From positions 1,683,501-1,747,500 of the forward strand of contig JAURUC010000001.1 of NCBI GenBank assembly GCA_030803735.1: a DNA stretch of 64,000 nucleotides, written 5' to 3'. The stretch comes from Actinopolyspora lacussalsi (lineage in GTDB: Bacteria; Actinomycetota; Actinomycetes; Mycobacteriales; Pseudonocardiaceae). Positions 8,692-18,831 of this stretch are shown here, piece after piece. The notes below the pieces were generated by a model. The model was not told where the DNA came from. It did not search any database and saw nothing but the letters and a program-made list of their open reading frames with translations. The position numbers were made by a program, and so were the translations under genes. How positions within the stretch are numbered: position 1 is the first letter of the stretch; each line of letters starts with the position of its first letter.

Positions 8692-9590
8692 CGGCGTGTT
8701 CCCCGCAATTTCGGATTCAGCACGGTTTCCAGCGCACGGCCGCACAACGTGAAGCTCAGCACCACGATCGCGATGCCCAGACCGGGCGGTAGCAGGTACC
8801 ACCAGGCACCCGCCGTCACGGCTCCGGTGTCCATGGCGGATTTGAGCATCGATCCCCACGAGATCATGGACGGATCCCCCAGCCCGAGAAAGGAGAGCGT
8901 CGACTCGGCGATGATCGCGCTGGCCACGGTGAGCGTGGTGGTGGCGAACACCAGCGGCAGCACAGCGGGCAGCACGTGCTTTCCGAGCAGATGCCGATGC
9001 CCCCCGCCGAGTGCTCTGGCTCGCTCGATGTAGGGACGCGTTTCCACCGTGAGCGTCTGTGCCCGCACCAGCCGGGCTGTCTGCGGCCAGGATGTCACCC
9101 CGATGGCGAGCACGATGGTGAACACGCCTCTCGACAGCACGGTGGACAGGGCTATGGCCAGCACCAGCGCGGGCAGCACCAGGAAGAAATCGGTCACCCG
9201 CAGCAGCAGGGTGGAGACCCAACCACCGAAGTGGGCGGCCAGCAACCCCACCACTGTTCCGATCACCATCGACAGCACCGCCGCGGACAACCCGACCAGC
9301 AACGACATGCGGGCTCCCCACCAGGTCAGCAGCAGCACCGAACGCCCCGACTCGTCGGTTCCCAACCAGTTCGTCGCGCTCGGTGGTCGCAGCGGCTCCC
9401 CCCGCACCCTGGTGACGTCGAGCTCGTCGGACCGGGTGAGCACCGGCGCCAGCAGAGCCAGCCCCACGACCACCAGCAGCACTGCCAGGCCGAACAGCCC
9501 GCCCCGATCGGCGCGGTAGACACGCCATCCCTCGGCCAGGGCGGCTAGCCGCCGCCCCGTCACTCCGGTGAGGTTCGGCGGGGCGCTCAC
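8688..9590 (-). CDS. Oligopeptide ABC transporter permease (DppC-like)
   Basis: A 300-residue inner-membrane subunit with a leading helix (GLFGLAVLLVVVGLALLAPV), the OppC_N-type segment, the NWLGTDESGRSVL motif, and the EAA loop around IERARALGGGHRHLLGKHVLP that contacts the ATPase. About six hydrophobic segments are visible. It starts with GTG at 9590, overlapping the DppB-like stop by four bases. Confidence 0.93.
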   Translation of the reverse strand: MSAPPNLTGVTGRRLAALAEGWRVYRADRGGLFGLAVLLVVVGLALLAPVLTRSDELDVTRVRGEPLRPPSATNWLGTDESGRSVLLLTWWGARMSLLVGLSAAVLSMVIGTVVGLLAAHFGGWVSTLLLRVTDFFLVLPALVLAIALSTVLSRGVFTIVLAIGVTSWPQTARLVRAQTLTVETRPYIERARALGGGHRHLLGKHVLPAVLPLVFATTTLTVASAIIAESTLSFLGLGDPSMISWGSMLKSAMDTGAVTAGAWWYLLPPGLGIAIVVLSFTLCGRALETVLNPKLRGTRR

Positions 9591-10621
9591 GAGTCACGCA
9601 CCCTCGGGTCGAGGAATCGGTAGATCAGCTCGGCCAGCACGTTCATCACGATCACGCTCCCTGCCAGCACAATGAACGTTCCCTGCAACAACGGCAGATC
9701 GGGCACCCGCAGCGCCTCGTAGGTCAGCAATCCCAGTCCGGGCCAGGAGAAGACGGTCTCCACAGTGATCGCCCCGGCAACCACCAGCCCGAGGTGCAGA
9801 AAGATCAGCGTCACGGTGGGAAGCAGAGCGTTCGGCACGGCGTGCCTGCGCCGCACCAGATCCTCGCGCAGCCCCTTGGCGCGGGCGGTGGTCAGGTACT
9901 CGGCCCCCATCTCCTCGAGCAGCGAGGTGCGCATGACCATCATGAACTGCGCGTAGATCACCGCCACGAGCGTCACGCACGGCAGCACCAGGTGGTGGGC
10001 CACGTCCAGCACCCGGGCGACCACGCCCGCCGGAACGTCGGGAGAGGACATGCCGGCCACGGGAAACAACCCGGGAAGCGGACCGACGCCGACCCCGAAG
10101 GCCATCAGCAGCAGCAGTCCGAGCCAGAAGGTGGGGACCGACCACAACGTCAACCCCACCGAGGTGAACCACCGGTCCACCACACCGCCCTGCCGCCAGG
10201 CGGCACGGGTTCCCATCCAGAGCCCGACCAGCACCGCCAGCACGGTGGCGGTGCCCACCAGCAGCACGGTGGGACCGATCCGTTCGACGATCAGTTCCGC
10301 TACGGGGCGATTGTAGATGTAGGACGTCCCCAGGTCGCCGTGCAGCAGGTTCAGCAGGAAGTCGCGGAACTGCAGGTACAACGGCTGGTCCAGGCCGAAC
10401 CGGTGTCGCAGCGCGGCCAGCTGTTCGGCGCTGACCGGTGTGGATCTGGTCATGGTGCGCGCCGGATCGCCCGGCAGCACCCGGAACAGGAAGAAACCGA
10501 GCACTGCCACCAGGAACAGGCTCACCACGCCCCCGCCGACCTTCGCGGCCACGAACCGCAGCAGTGGTGGCGGCCCGCTCGCGGGGCCGCGGGTCTCGAG
10601 TTCGTCACGAGTGTCCGTCAT
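9587..10621 (-). CDS. Oligopeptide ABC transporter permease (DppB-like)
   Basis: A 344-residue inner-membrane subunit. After a charged N terminus come a transmembrane helix (GVVSLFLVAVLGFFLFRVLP), the DppB hallmark GDPARTM, the RHRFGLDQPLYLQF segment and an EAA loop (YLTTARAKGLREDLVRRRHAV). It pairs with the DppC-like subunit to form the pore. ATG at 10621 lies three bases after the binding-protein stop. Confidence 0.94.
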   Translation of the reverse strand: MTDTRDELETRGPASGPPPLLRFVAAKVGGGVVSLFLVAVLGFFLFRVLPGDPARTMTRSTPVSAEQLAALRHRFGLDQPLYLQFRDFLLNLLHGDLGTSYIYNRPVAELIVERIGPTVLLVGTATVLAVLVGLWMGTRAAWRQGGVVDRWFTSVGLTLWSVPTFWLGLLLLMAFGVGVGPLPGLFPVAGMSSPDVPAGVVARVLDVAHHLVLPCVTLVAVIYAQFMMVMRTSLLEEMGAEYLTTARAKGLREDLVRRRHAVPNALLPTVTLIFLHLGLVVAGAITVETVFSWPGLGLLTYEALRVPDLPLLQGTFIVLAGSVIVMNVLAELIYRFLDPRVRDS

Positions 10622-10624
10622 GGC

Positions 10625-12466
10625 CTATTCCCGGTGTTCCGCTGTGTGTCGACGACGCGCCGCCACGGACGCGACCACGATCGCTCCGAGCAGTAGGACT
10701 CCGACGACGACGAAGGCCGCCGAGCGGTATCCGGCGCCGCCCGAGGCCGTTCGGGCCTGCTCGGTGGGACGGGCTCCGTAGTAGCCCCAGTAGCCCTGTT
10801 GCGCGGTGATGACACCGTCCTCGGACGGTTGCGACTCGAATCCCTCGAAACGATCGGACCGGTACGCCTCCAGCGTGTTGGGGTAGAACAGGATCAGCCC
10901 GGTGGCCATCCGGTGAAACCGGTGCTGTGCCTCTCGGATCAGGTCGACCCGTTTGGAGTGGTCGAACTCGGCGAGCTGTCGGGCGTAGAGCTCGTCGTAA
11001 CGCCGATCGCAGAGGAAACTGTCGGGCAGACCGCCCCCACCTGGTTTGGGCCTGGCACCACAGGTCTGCAGTCGCAGCACGTAGTCCGGGTCCGGATTGA
11101 CCGACCACCCGCTGACCACCATGTCGAAGTCACCGGCCGTGGTGCGCTGGTTGACCTGGTTGTCCGAAACCGGTTGCGGCCTTACCCGGATTCCCAACCG
11201 GGACAGCCACTCCTTGACGAACTTCCCGACCAGCGCGTCGGTGGGCGAATCACCGTGCAGCACGAACTCGAAGTCCAGGGCCCTGCCGGAGGGGCCGCGG
11301 CGAACTCCGTCGGGACCGCGGGGATAGCCCGCCTCGTTCAGCGCCCGGTTGGCCGCTTCGATCGAGAACGGGCGCCTCGTCTCCGGCGGAGGCGTCCAGT
11401 AGTAGTCCTCGAATATGGGGGGCAGGTATCCCGCTCCGACCGTTCCGTAACCGCCGAGCACCCGCTCGACGAGGCGTTCACGGTCGATGGCCCGATCGAT
11501 GGCCCTGCGTACGCGGGCGTCGCGCAACGCGGGATGTCCGGTTCCGATGGGATCGCCCGCGCTGTTGGCGGCACCCGGGTTGAGCACGATCTCGAAGAAC
11601 CGCCGCCCCTTGCCGCGTACCCGGTGGATGTCGTCGGTGCCACGCAGCGCGTCGAACTGGGTGGGAGTGAGATCGCGGACCACGTCGATGTCACCCTTGC
11701 GCAGCGCCTGCACGGCGGCGTCGCTGTTCTCGAAGTTGACGAACCGCAGCCGGTCGATCGTGGGAGCGCCACGCCAGAAGTCCTCGTTGGCGCGCAGCGT
11801 CAGATACTGCTGGGGACGGTACTCGGTGGCCACGAACGGACCGCTGCCCACGACGGGCATCCGCTGGTTGGCGAACTCGGCCACGTTGTCGATCCTCGAC
11901 CAGACGTGGCGGGGGACTATCGGCGCGGCGATGGAGCGCATGGTGGCCTGTGGGCTCTCGGTGCGGATCACCACGGTGCGATCGTCGGGAGCGCTCACCG
12001 AGCTGAAGTTGTCCACGTAGTTGCCGTTGGCCGTGGCCGCGGCGGGGTCGTTCATCATCCGCTTGAAGGTGTAGGCCACGTCGTGGGCGGTCACGGGCCT
12101 TCCGTCGGACCAGTTCACTCCCTGCCTGATGTGGAACGTCCAGGTGAGCTTGTCCTCGGAGGACTTCCAGTCGGTGGCGAGTTCCGGTACGACCGAGAAG
12201 TCCTCGGCGCTGTAGGTGGTCAGTGTGGGGTAGATCAACCGGAACACGTCGGTCGAAGCGAGGCTGAACCCGAGGAACGGGTTGAGCGAGTCGAATTCCT
12301 GCTGGATACCGACCCGAAGGGTGACCCCTCCCCCGTTCGGGGAATCAGCGGCGGTAGCGGGCTCGTGCTTCCCGAGGGCGGGCACCAGCGCCGCGAGAAG
12401 CAGCGTGAGGATCAGCAGCAGGGCGCGTGGGGCCGCTCTCCGAGCCCCTGAAGATCTCACACCCAC
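10625..12466 (-). CDS. Oligopeptide ABC transporter substrate-binding protein (SBP family 5), C-terminally anchored
   Basis: About 613 residues: an N-terminal signal-like segment (RALLLILTLLLAALVPALG), the SBP_bac_5 domain (from TLRVGIQQEFDSLNPF, with PELATDWKSSEDKLTWTF), then a C-terminal hydrophobic helix (AAFVVVGVLLLGAIVVASVA) and a positive tail. No lipobox cysteine is present, so the protein is probably held by the C-terminal helix rather than by lipid. This is unlike most Gram-positive binding proteins. GTG 12466 has AAGGGG eight bases upstream; GTG 12475 is the longer alternative. First gene of the transporter operon, divergent from the DppA-like gene. Confidence 0.9.
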   Translation of the reverse strand: MGVRSSGARRAAPRALLLILTLLLAALVPALGKHEPATAADSPNGGGVTLRVGIQQEFDSLNPFLGFSLASTDVFRLIYPTLTTYSAEDFSVVPELATDWKSSEDKLTWTFHIRQGVNWSDGRPVTAHDVAYTFKRMMNDPAAATANGNYVDNFSSVSAPDDRTVVIRTESPQATMRSIAAPIVPRHVWSRIDNVAEFANQRMPVVGSGPFVATEYRPQQYLTLRANEDFWRGAPTIDRLRFVNFENSDAAVQALRKGDIDVVRDLTPTQFDALRGTDDIHRVRGKGRRFFEIVLNPGAANSAGDPIGTGHPALRDARVRRAIDRAIDRERLVERVLGGYGTVGAGYLPPIFEDYYWTPPPETRRPFSIEAANRALNEAGYPRGPDGVRRGPSGRALDFEFVLHGDSPTDALVGKFVKEWLSRLGIRVRPQPVSDNQVNQRTTAGDFDMVVSGWSVNPDPDYVLRLQTCGARPKPGGGGLPDSFLCDRRYDELYARQLAEFDHSKRVDLIREAQHRFHRMATGLILFYPNTLEAYRSDRFEGFESQPSEDGVITAQQGYWGYYGARPTEQARTASGGAGYRSAAFVVVGVLLLGAIVVASVAARRRHTAEHRE

Positions 12467-12485
12467 TGTGATCACCCCTTCGCTC

Positions 12486-12500
12486 TTAGTGACGAACTAA
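12486..12500. promoter_or_regulatory. Inverted repeat TTAGT-N5-ACTAA upstream of the transporter
   Basis: A perfect 5-bp inverted repeat with a 5-base spacer lies 20-34 bases upstream of the binding-protein start, in the region shared with the divergent D-aminopeptidase gene. The form suits a GntR- or similar HTH-type operator. No regulator gene is adjacent. Confidence 0.35.
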
Positions 12501-12616
12501 CCACTCGAAACGGTTCCCGGTCAATGATTCACCGGTTCGGCGTGGCGAGCACGCCGAAACGCCACGCGCGCTTCGGGACTGCCCGGGACGGCGCCGGGCG
12601 TCTAGGGTGGACGACC

Positions 12617-13444
12617 GTGCGGATCCTGATCTCTGCGGACATGGAAGGCGCCACCGGTGTCACCGGTACGGACGACGTGGTGGCGGGCACCGAAGCCTGG
12701 CAACGGTTCCGAGAACTGTTCACCGGCGACGTCAACGCCTGCGTGGCCGGGCTCGTGGCCGGTGGCGCGAACGCGACGCTGGTCAACGAGGCGCACTCGA
12801 TCCAACGGCACCTGCTGCTGGAGCGACTCGACACGCGTGCGCGCATGCTGACCGGACGCCACAAACCACTGTCGATGATGGAAGGTATCGACTCGGGCGT
12901 GGACGGAGTGGTGTTCCTCGGCTACCACACCGGCGCGGGTGCCGACGGCGTCCTGTCACACACCTACATGGAGAACGGACTGCTCGGGGTGTGGCTGGAC
13001 GGCGCGCACGCGAGCGAGGGCAGGCTCAACGCGGCGCTGGCCGCCGAGTACGGGGTACCGGTACTGCTGATCACCGGTGATGATCTGACCTGCTCGGACG
13101 CGCGGGACTACACCCCGGGCAGCCACACGGTCGCGGTCAAGGAGTGCGTGAGCAGGTACGCCGCGGTCTGCTCGCCGCCGGAACGCACCGCATCCGACAT
13201 CAGCTCCGCCGCCGAGCTGTCCATGCGGCAGGCGGGACGCGGCACCCCGAGAACCTCGACCCACCGGATCGAACTCGAGTTCACCGGTACGCACCTCGCC
13301 GATGCCGTCGAACTGATTCCCACGGTGGAACGAACCGGCGCTCGTGCGGTGGAGTTCGAGGCAGCCGACATGACCACGGCGATGAAAACGTTCAAGGTGA
13401 TCACGACCGTGGCCTCCCGAGCCGTGCAGGAGCTCTACGGCTGA
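12617..13444 (+). CDS. M55 family D-aminopeptidase (DppA-like)
   Basis: A 275-residue zinc peptidase of family M55. Bacillus subtilis DppA of this family cleaves D-Ala-D-Ala and related peptides. It begins with RILISADMEGATGVTG, carrying the Asp-x-Glu metal ligands, followed by NEAHS and FLGYHTGAG with further ligands. It has no signal peptide, so it is cytoplasmic. The GTG at 12617 is preferred: it is preceded by AGGGTGG at good spacing and matches the family N terminus. It is divergent from the dpp-type transporter, an arrangement reminiscent of the B. subtilis dpp operon where DppA is the first gene. Confidence 0.93.
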   Translation: MRILISADMEGATGVTGTDDVVAGTEAWQRFRELFTGDVNACVAGLVAGGANATLVNEAHSIQRHLLLERLDTRARMLTGRHKPLSMMEGIDSGVDGVVFLGYHTGAGADGVLSHTYMENGLLGVWLDGAHASEGRLNAALAAEYGVPVLLITGDDLTCSDARDYTPGSHTVAVKECVSRYAAVCSPPERTASDISSAAELSMRQAGRGTPRTSTHRIELEFTGTHLADAVELIPTVERTGARAVEFEAADMTTAMKTFKVITTVASRAVQELYG

Positions 13445-13480
13445 TCGAAGTCTTCCGGTCGGGTTGTCGAGCTACTCGCT

Positions 13481-13522
13481 CGGCGGAACCTCCCGCGGGC
13501 TAGCGCTCCGGGAGGTCCGACG
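13481..13522 (+). repeat. Dispersed hairpin repeat family B, copy 2
   Basis: GGCGGAACCTCCCGC followed by GCTCCGGGAGGTCCGAC. ACCTCCCG (13488-13495) and CGGGAGGT (13509-13516) pair perfectly over a 13-base loop. A CTACTC segment precedes it at 13473. It lies between the convergent DppA-like and Imm1-like genes, where it could terminate both. Confidence 0.7.
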
Positions 13523-13546
13523 ACGGGCAGCGACGACCGGAACCCA

Positions 13547-14263
13547 CTACCGTCCCCAGCGGGCCTGTTGCCAGTGGACCGACTCGGGACGGGCACCGGT
13601 GCGGACGAACTCGTCCAGCGCCGCGCGGAGCTCGGCGAACCCCAGCACCGAGTCGGCGGGAAAGGCCAGCGGGCTACCGAGGTCGAAACGCAGCACGGGG
13701 GCCTGTGGATCGGGATCACCGCTACGGGTCTGCCAGGAGGAGAGCTGCCCCTCCTCGTCCTCCTCGGTGTAGTTGAGCACTCCCATCTCGTCGTCGGCCG
13801 AGGTCACGACCCGAATCCCGCTGTAGGGGCCGGGCTCCTCCTCGTTCTCGTACGGACGGTCCCAGACGTAGAGCTGGCAGGCTCGGCCCTGTCGCGGCGG
13901 ACGAAGCAACTTCTCCACCAGTTCACGCTTGCGCTCGTCGCGTTCGGCGTACTCCCGTTCGTCACCGATCACACCGGTGGCGACCGTGATCCCGAGTTCG
14001 GTGTTGCGCGCTCCGACGGCTTCGGCACGGAAGGCGTCGAGCTCGGCCCGGGCCTCTCGCAGTGCCCGCAGCGCGGCCCCCTGGTGGAACACCAGATCCG
14101 CCCAGTACGGATGTTCCATCACCCTGTTGAGGTCCGCGTAGACGGACTCGGTGGTCTCGAGCAGCTTGTCCACGTGGTCCAACGGCACATCCGTCAAGCG
14201 GGCGAAGATCTCCGAGAGATTCCCCGGCGCGGTCGGCTCGTCGTGTGACGGCGGATTCGACAT
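13547..14263 (-). CDS. Imm1-like immunity family protein (tentative)
   Basis: A 238-residue acidic protein. The C-terminal 70 or so residues resemble the Imm1 family of polymorphic-toxin immunity proteins: MGVLNYTEED, then PLAFPADSVLGFAELR and EFVRTGARPESVHWQ, where Imm1 proteins show FPADS..PLDLVR..L.EF..TG.RP..V.WQ. The N-terminal 160 residues are helical and not recognised. No toxin gene is adjacent; the nearest secreted-effector-like gene is at 61-63 kb. The start is the ATG at 14263, where GGAAGG is close upstream. Imm1 assignment rests on motif resemblance alone. Confidence 0.65.
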   Translation of the reverse strand: MSNPPSHDEPTAPGNLSEIFARLTDVPLDHVDKLLETTESVYADLNRVMEHPYWADLVFHQGAALRALREARAELDAFRAEAVGARNTELGITVATGVIGDEREYAERDERKRELVEKLLRPPRQGRACQLYVWDRPYENEEEPGPYSGIRVVTSADDEMGVLNYTEEDEEGQLSSWQTRSGDPDPQAPVLRFDLGSPLAFPADSVLGFAELRAALDEFVRTGARPESVHWQQARWGR

Positions 14264-14638
14264 GCCTTCCGTGTTCCAATCCGTGTACCCGTTTCCCTGG
14301 TGGCACCCGTTAGAACCCACCAAGCTGTTGCGATCATGCTGCCAGCCTCGGGGTGCGACCGAACGGGCCGGTGATCGGAAGCGAGATCGGTAGACTCCGG
14401 GACCGCTCGAGAGATTACCGTGGGTACACGTAGTGATCCGATACGGCACCGGCGGAAATCACCGAACGGTGGACAACGCCGCGCACGGCTCGGCTACCGG
14501 TTTCCGACGACCGGCGCCGGGTTCGCGGCACACGTGCCGGGACACACAGCGAGGAGTGATCTGTCACACATGGCACAGCCTCGGGGGTTCCGCTGCGATT
14601 ATCGGCTCACGACACCAGAATCCAGCCGAGAGGACGGC
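14264..14638. other. Divergent intergenic region, no gene
   Basis: A 375-base spacer between the Imm1-like gene (-) and the SIS-domain gene (+). Promoters for both are expected. I see a -10-like TAGACT at 14391 without a matching -35, and no convincing gene, RNA or repeat copy. Confidence 0.45.
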
Positions 14639-15382
14639 ATGACGGACGGTTCGCACGCACGCAAGCACGCCGAACGGAGCCTGCAGGACCTGGATCGAGC
14701 GGCCGAGCACAACAGGGCCGCACTGGGTGAGGCGGCGAAAACGCTGATCGACTGCGTCGAGGCAGACGGTCTCGTGTTCACCGCGGGTGCGGGGCACTCC
14801 CTCGCCGGTGTACTGGAAAGCTTCTACCGGGCAGGAGGGCTGGCCGCGGTTCGCCCGCTGTACCACCCCGATCTGCTCCCGCTGCACGGCGCGGCGACCA
14901 GCACGGCCACCGAACGGCGCGAGGGACTCGCCGAAGACGTGCTCCGGGAATCGGGGCTGCGCGGCGGTACCGATGTGCTCGTGGTGTTTTCCAACTCGGG
15001 GATCAATCCCTATCCGGTGGAACTGGCGGCCACGGCACGCCGCGAGGGGTCACAGGTCATCGCGGTGACCTCACCCGCCGCGGCGGCGGGAGCCCCGCGC
15101 CGCACGGAGGAGGGCACGCTGGCGGATCAGGCCACGGTCGTGCTGGACACCATGGTGCCGGCGGGCGACATCACACACCCCGAACAGCGACCGGCTACGG
15201 CACCGGGGTCGTCACTGGCCAACGTATTCCTGTGGAATCTGCTCATGGTCGAGACGTACGAACGTGCCGGTGAGGTCGGCATCTCGCTGCCGTGGTGGCG
15301 CAGTTCCAACGTTCCCGGCGGTGACGAGGCCAACGCCGAGCGGCTGGAGCACTACGGCAAGCGCGTACCGCGGCTGCGCTGA
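14639..15382 (+). CDS. SIS domain protein (UPF0309-type phosphosugar-binding)
   Basis: A 247-residue cytosolic protein with one sugar isomerase (SIS) domain: GLVFTAGAGHSLAG, then DVLVVFSNSGINPYPVELA, the phosphosugar-binding serine-rich loop, and VIAVTSPAAA. It resembles UPF0309 proteins, which are thought to act on phosphorylated amino sugars; the exact substrate is unknown. ATG 14639 has GAGAGGA four bases upstream. In view of the nearby murein-peptide genes, an amino-sugar recycling role is possible but not shown. Confidence 0.88.
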   Translation: MTDGSHARKHAERSLQDLDRAAEHNRAALGEAAKTLIDCVEADGLVFTAGAGHSLAGVLESFYRAGGLAAVRPLYHPDLLPLHGAATSTATERREGLAEDVLRESGLRGGTDVLVVFSNSGINPYPVELAATARREGSQVIAVTSPAAAAGAPRRTEEGTLADQATVVLDTMVPAGDITHPEQRPATAPGSSLANVFLWNLLMVETYERAGEVGISLPWWRSSNVPGGDEANAERLEHYGKRVPRLR

Positions 15383-15599
15383 ACCGGCAAGCACGCCGGG
15401 AGTGACCATGAACCGACTCCCCGCCGGCGTCGCGACTGGTCTAGACCGAAGTGGGTCAGAACCGTCGCGAGCCGGCGCCGCCCCGGTGGACCCGGCCACC
15501 GCTGTGGGCGCGCTCGTCCCGAGGCGTGGCCCGGTGCGGCCCGTGCCCGACTCCCTTTCCACGGCCCGCACCGTCCGAACAGGTGGTTCCGACGGAGCT

Positions 15600-16409
15600 C
15601 TACTCGCCGCCGGAACCACCCATCAGCTCCCGCAGCCTGCGCAGCTGGGCCGCTCGTTCCGCGGCGAACTGCTGCTCGGGATCCTCGGCCTCCTCCGCCT
15701 GGGACAACAGCGCGAGAGTCTCGCGTACCGCCCCGGTGGGCGATCGGGTGATCGCCTCGACGAGCTGATCGGTAGCGTCCTCCAGCCGCTCGGGTTCGAC
15801 CACCGAGTTGGCCAACCCGACCCGGGAGGCCTCATCGGCGTCCACTTCCCGCCCGGTCAGGCACATCTCGACGGCTCTGGAGTAACCGACGGCCCGAACC
15901 AGCGGCAACGTCCCCCCGAGGTCGGGAACCAGACCGAGACTGGTCTCGGCCATGCGCAACTTGGCGTCGGTGGCCAGCACACGCATGTCACAGGCCAGTG
16001 CCAGTTGGAAACCCGCGCCGATGGCGTGGCCCCGAACCGCCGCGATCGTCACCCGTTCGGGATCACGCAACCAACTGAATCCCTGTTGGAACGCGGCTAT
16101 GTCGGCGTCGCCCTGCTCTACCGGGCTGGAGGCCAGCGACAACAGCCCGGGCGCACCGTCGACCTGTTCGGATTCGAACAGTCGCCGATCCAACCCGGCG
16201 GAGAACGCCCTCCCCTCCCCCCGGACAACGACGACGCGCACCTCGGGTGCGAGGTTCTGTCCGATTTCGCGCAACGCCTTCCACGTGTCCGGCGTCTGCG
16301 CGTTGAGTTGATCCGGTCGATCGAGAACGATCGTCGCGCGGGAACCGCGCAACATCAGTCGAACGTGCCCACGATCCAGTACACCGGGATCAATTGCCGA
16401 TTCCGTCAA
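15600..16409 (-). CDS. Enoyl-CoA hydratase/isomerase family protein
   Basis: A 269-residue crotonase-fold protein. The oxyanion-hole segments are GRAFSAGLDRRLF and VRGHAIGAGFQLALACDMRV, and AETSLGLVPDLGGTLPLVR holds the second catalytic-acid region. The TTG start at 16409 is supported by GGAGGA about six bases upstream. The neighbourhood (this gene, small HTH protein, ABC-F ATPase) matches the M. tuberculosis order echA12-Rv1473-Rv1473A. The true substrate is not known. Confidence 0.9.
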   Translation of the reverse strand: MTESAIDPGVLDRGHVRLMLRGSRATIVLDRPDQLNAQTPDTWKALREIGQNLAPEVRVVVVRGEGRAFSAGLDRRLFESEQVDGAPGLLSLASSPVEQGDADIAAFQQGFSWLRDPERVTIAAVRGHAIGAGFQLALACDMRVLATDAKLRMAETSLGLVPDLGGTLPLVRAVGYSRAVEMCLTGREVDADEASRVGLANSVVEPERLEDATDQLVEAITRSPTGAVRETLALLSQAEEAEDPEQQFAAERAAQLRRLRELMGGSGGE

Positions 16410-16563
16410 ACGGGTCCTCCGTCGCTACACACCAGCGGTCGGGATGGCAACCACCCTAGAAGACCGATCATGGTGCCGCGATCGGAGGCCGCGCGGTACG
16501 GACCGTTCGGACACGGCGTGCCCGGTGCCGACAGCGTGCCGGGCACGCCGCAGCCGTGGATAC

Positions 16564-16773
16564 CTATTTCTTCTTGGAGCGGGTCGCACCACCGCGCCCC
16601 CGCAATTGCACTCCGGACTCGACCAGTACGCGGTGCACGAAACCGTATGAACGACCGGTCGCCTCCGCCAGGGAACGAATGCTCGCCCCCTTCTCGTACT
16701 TCTTCTTGAGGTCACTGGCCAGTTTGTCTCGTGCGCTTCCGGTGATTCGCGCACCCTTCTTCAGGTCAACCAC
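16564..16773 (-). CDS. Small helix-turn-helix protein (Rv1473A-like)
   Basis: A 69-residue basic protein: VVDLKKGARITGSARDKLA, then KKKYEKGASIRSLAEATG, then RSYGFVHRVLVESGV and a Gly/Arg/Lys tail. The middle is a resolvase-type HTH that should bind DNA. It is a small regulator, conserved across actinobacteria beside the ABC-F gene. The GTG at 16773 gives the conserved N terminus; GGGGAC lies just upstream. Confidence 0.88.
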   Translation of the reverse strand: MVDLKKGARITGSARDKLASDLKKKYEKGASIRSLAEATGRSYGFVHRVLVESGVQLRGRGGATRSKKK

Positions 16774-17202
16774 TGTGTCCCCGCCTTCCCCGTAGAACAG
16801 GTCGGGCCGCTCGCGACCCCTGTCAGGCCAATGATCGAACAGGAAAGCCGGAAACGCCAGACGACCTTGCCAACAGATCCCGCCCAACGGGCAGATATAT
16901 TCCTATTGATCATGGAAATCAGGTATTGCGGGACACAAAACAAGATCAACATTTCGTTTCCGGTACACGCGCTTCCGTTCAGTGAGAGCGCGGACACGAG
17001 AATGAACCGCGTCAAGTCCGGCATTCACCGAACCGAATCGGTACAGCCCGAATGATCGAACGGGACGGTGCGTGAGCGAACCACCGGCCGAGCCCGACTC
17101 GCGGCGGATGACCCCGAACCATGACCGGCCTCGTGGGTGCGCCCGGGGCGGAACGGCGGAGCCCTTCCGCCCCTCCCCGGAGACCAGACCGGAAAGCCAC
17201 GC
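16774..17202. other. Intergenic region with AT-rich stretch
   Basis: A 429-base spacer between the ABC-F gene and the small HTH gene. Around 16890-17000 the DNA is clearly more AT-rich than its surroundings, with TATATT-like hexamers on the minus strand that could serve as a -10 for the HTH gene. No coding frame is convincing. The ABC-F terminator is at 17145-17173. Confidence 0.5.
17145..17173 (-). terminator. Terminator after the ABC-F gene
   Basis: GGGGCGGAA and TTCCGCCCC form a perfect 9-bp stem with an 11-base loop, beginning 30 bases past the ABC-F stop codon. Confidence 0.6.

Positions 17203-18831
<1,629 letters not shown>

Noticed and set aside
10799..12451. A 550-codon plus-strand frame opposite the peptide-binding protein
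   Set aside because: Antisense shadow; the opposite strand encodes a clear SBP_bac_5 protein.
15438..15447. GGTCTAGACC perfect palindrome with TCGCGA on both sides
   Set aside because: It lies between the ends of convergent genes where no promoter is expected, and is short; it may be chance or part of a weak terminator.
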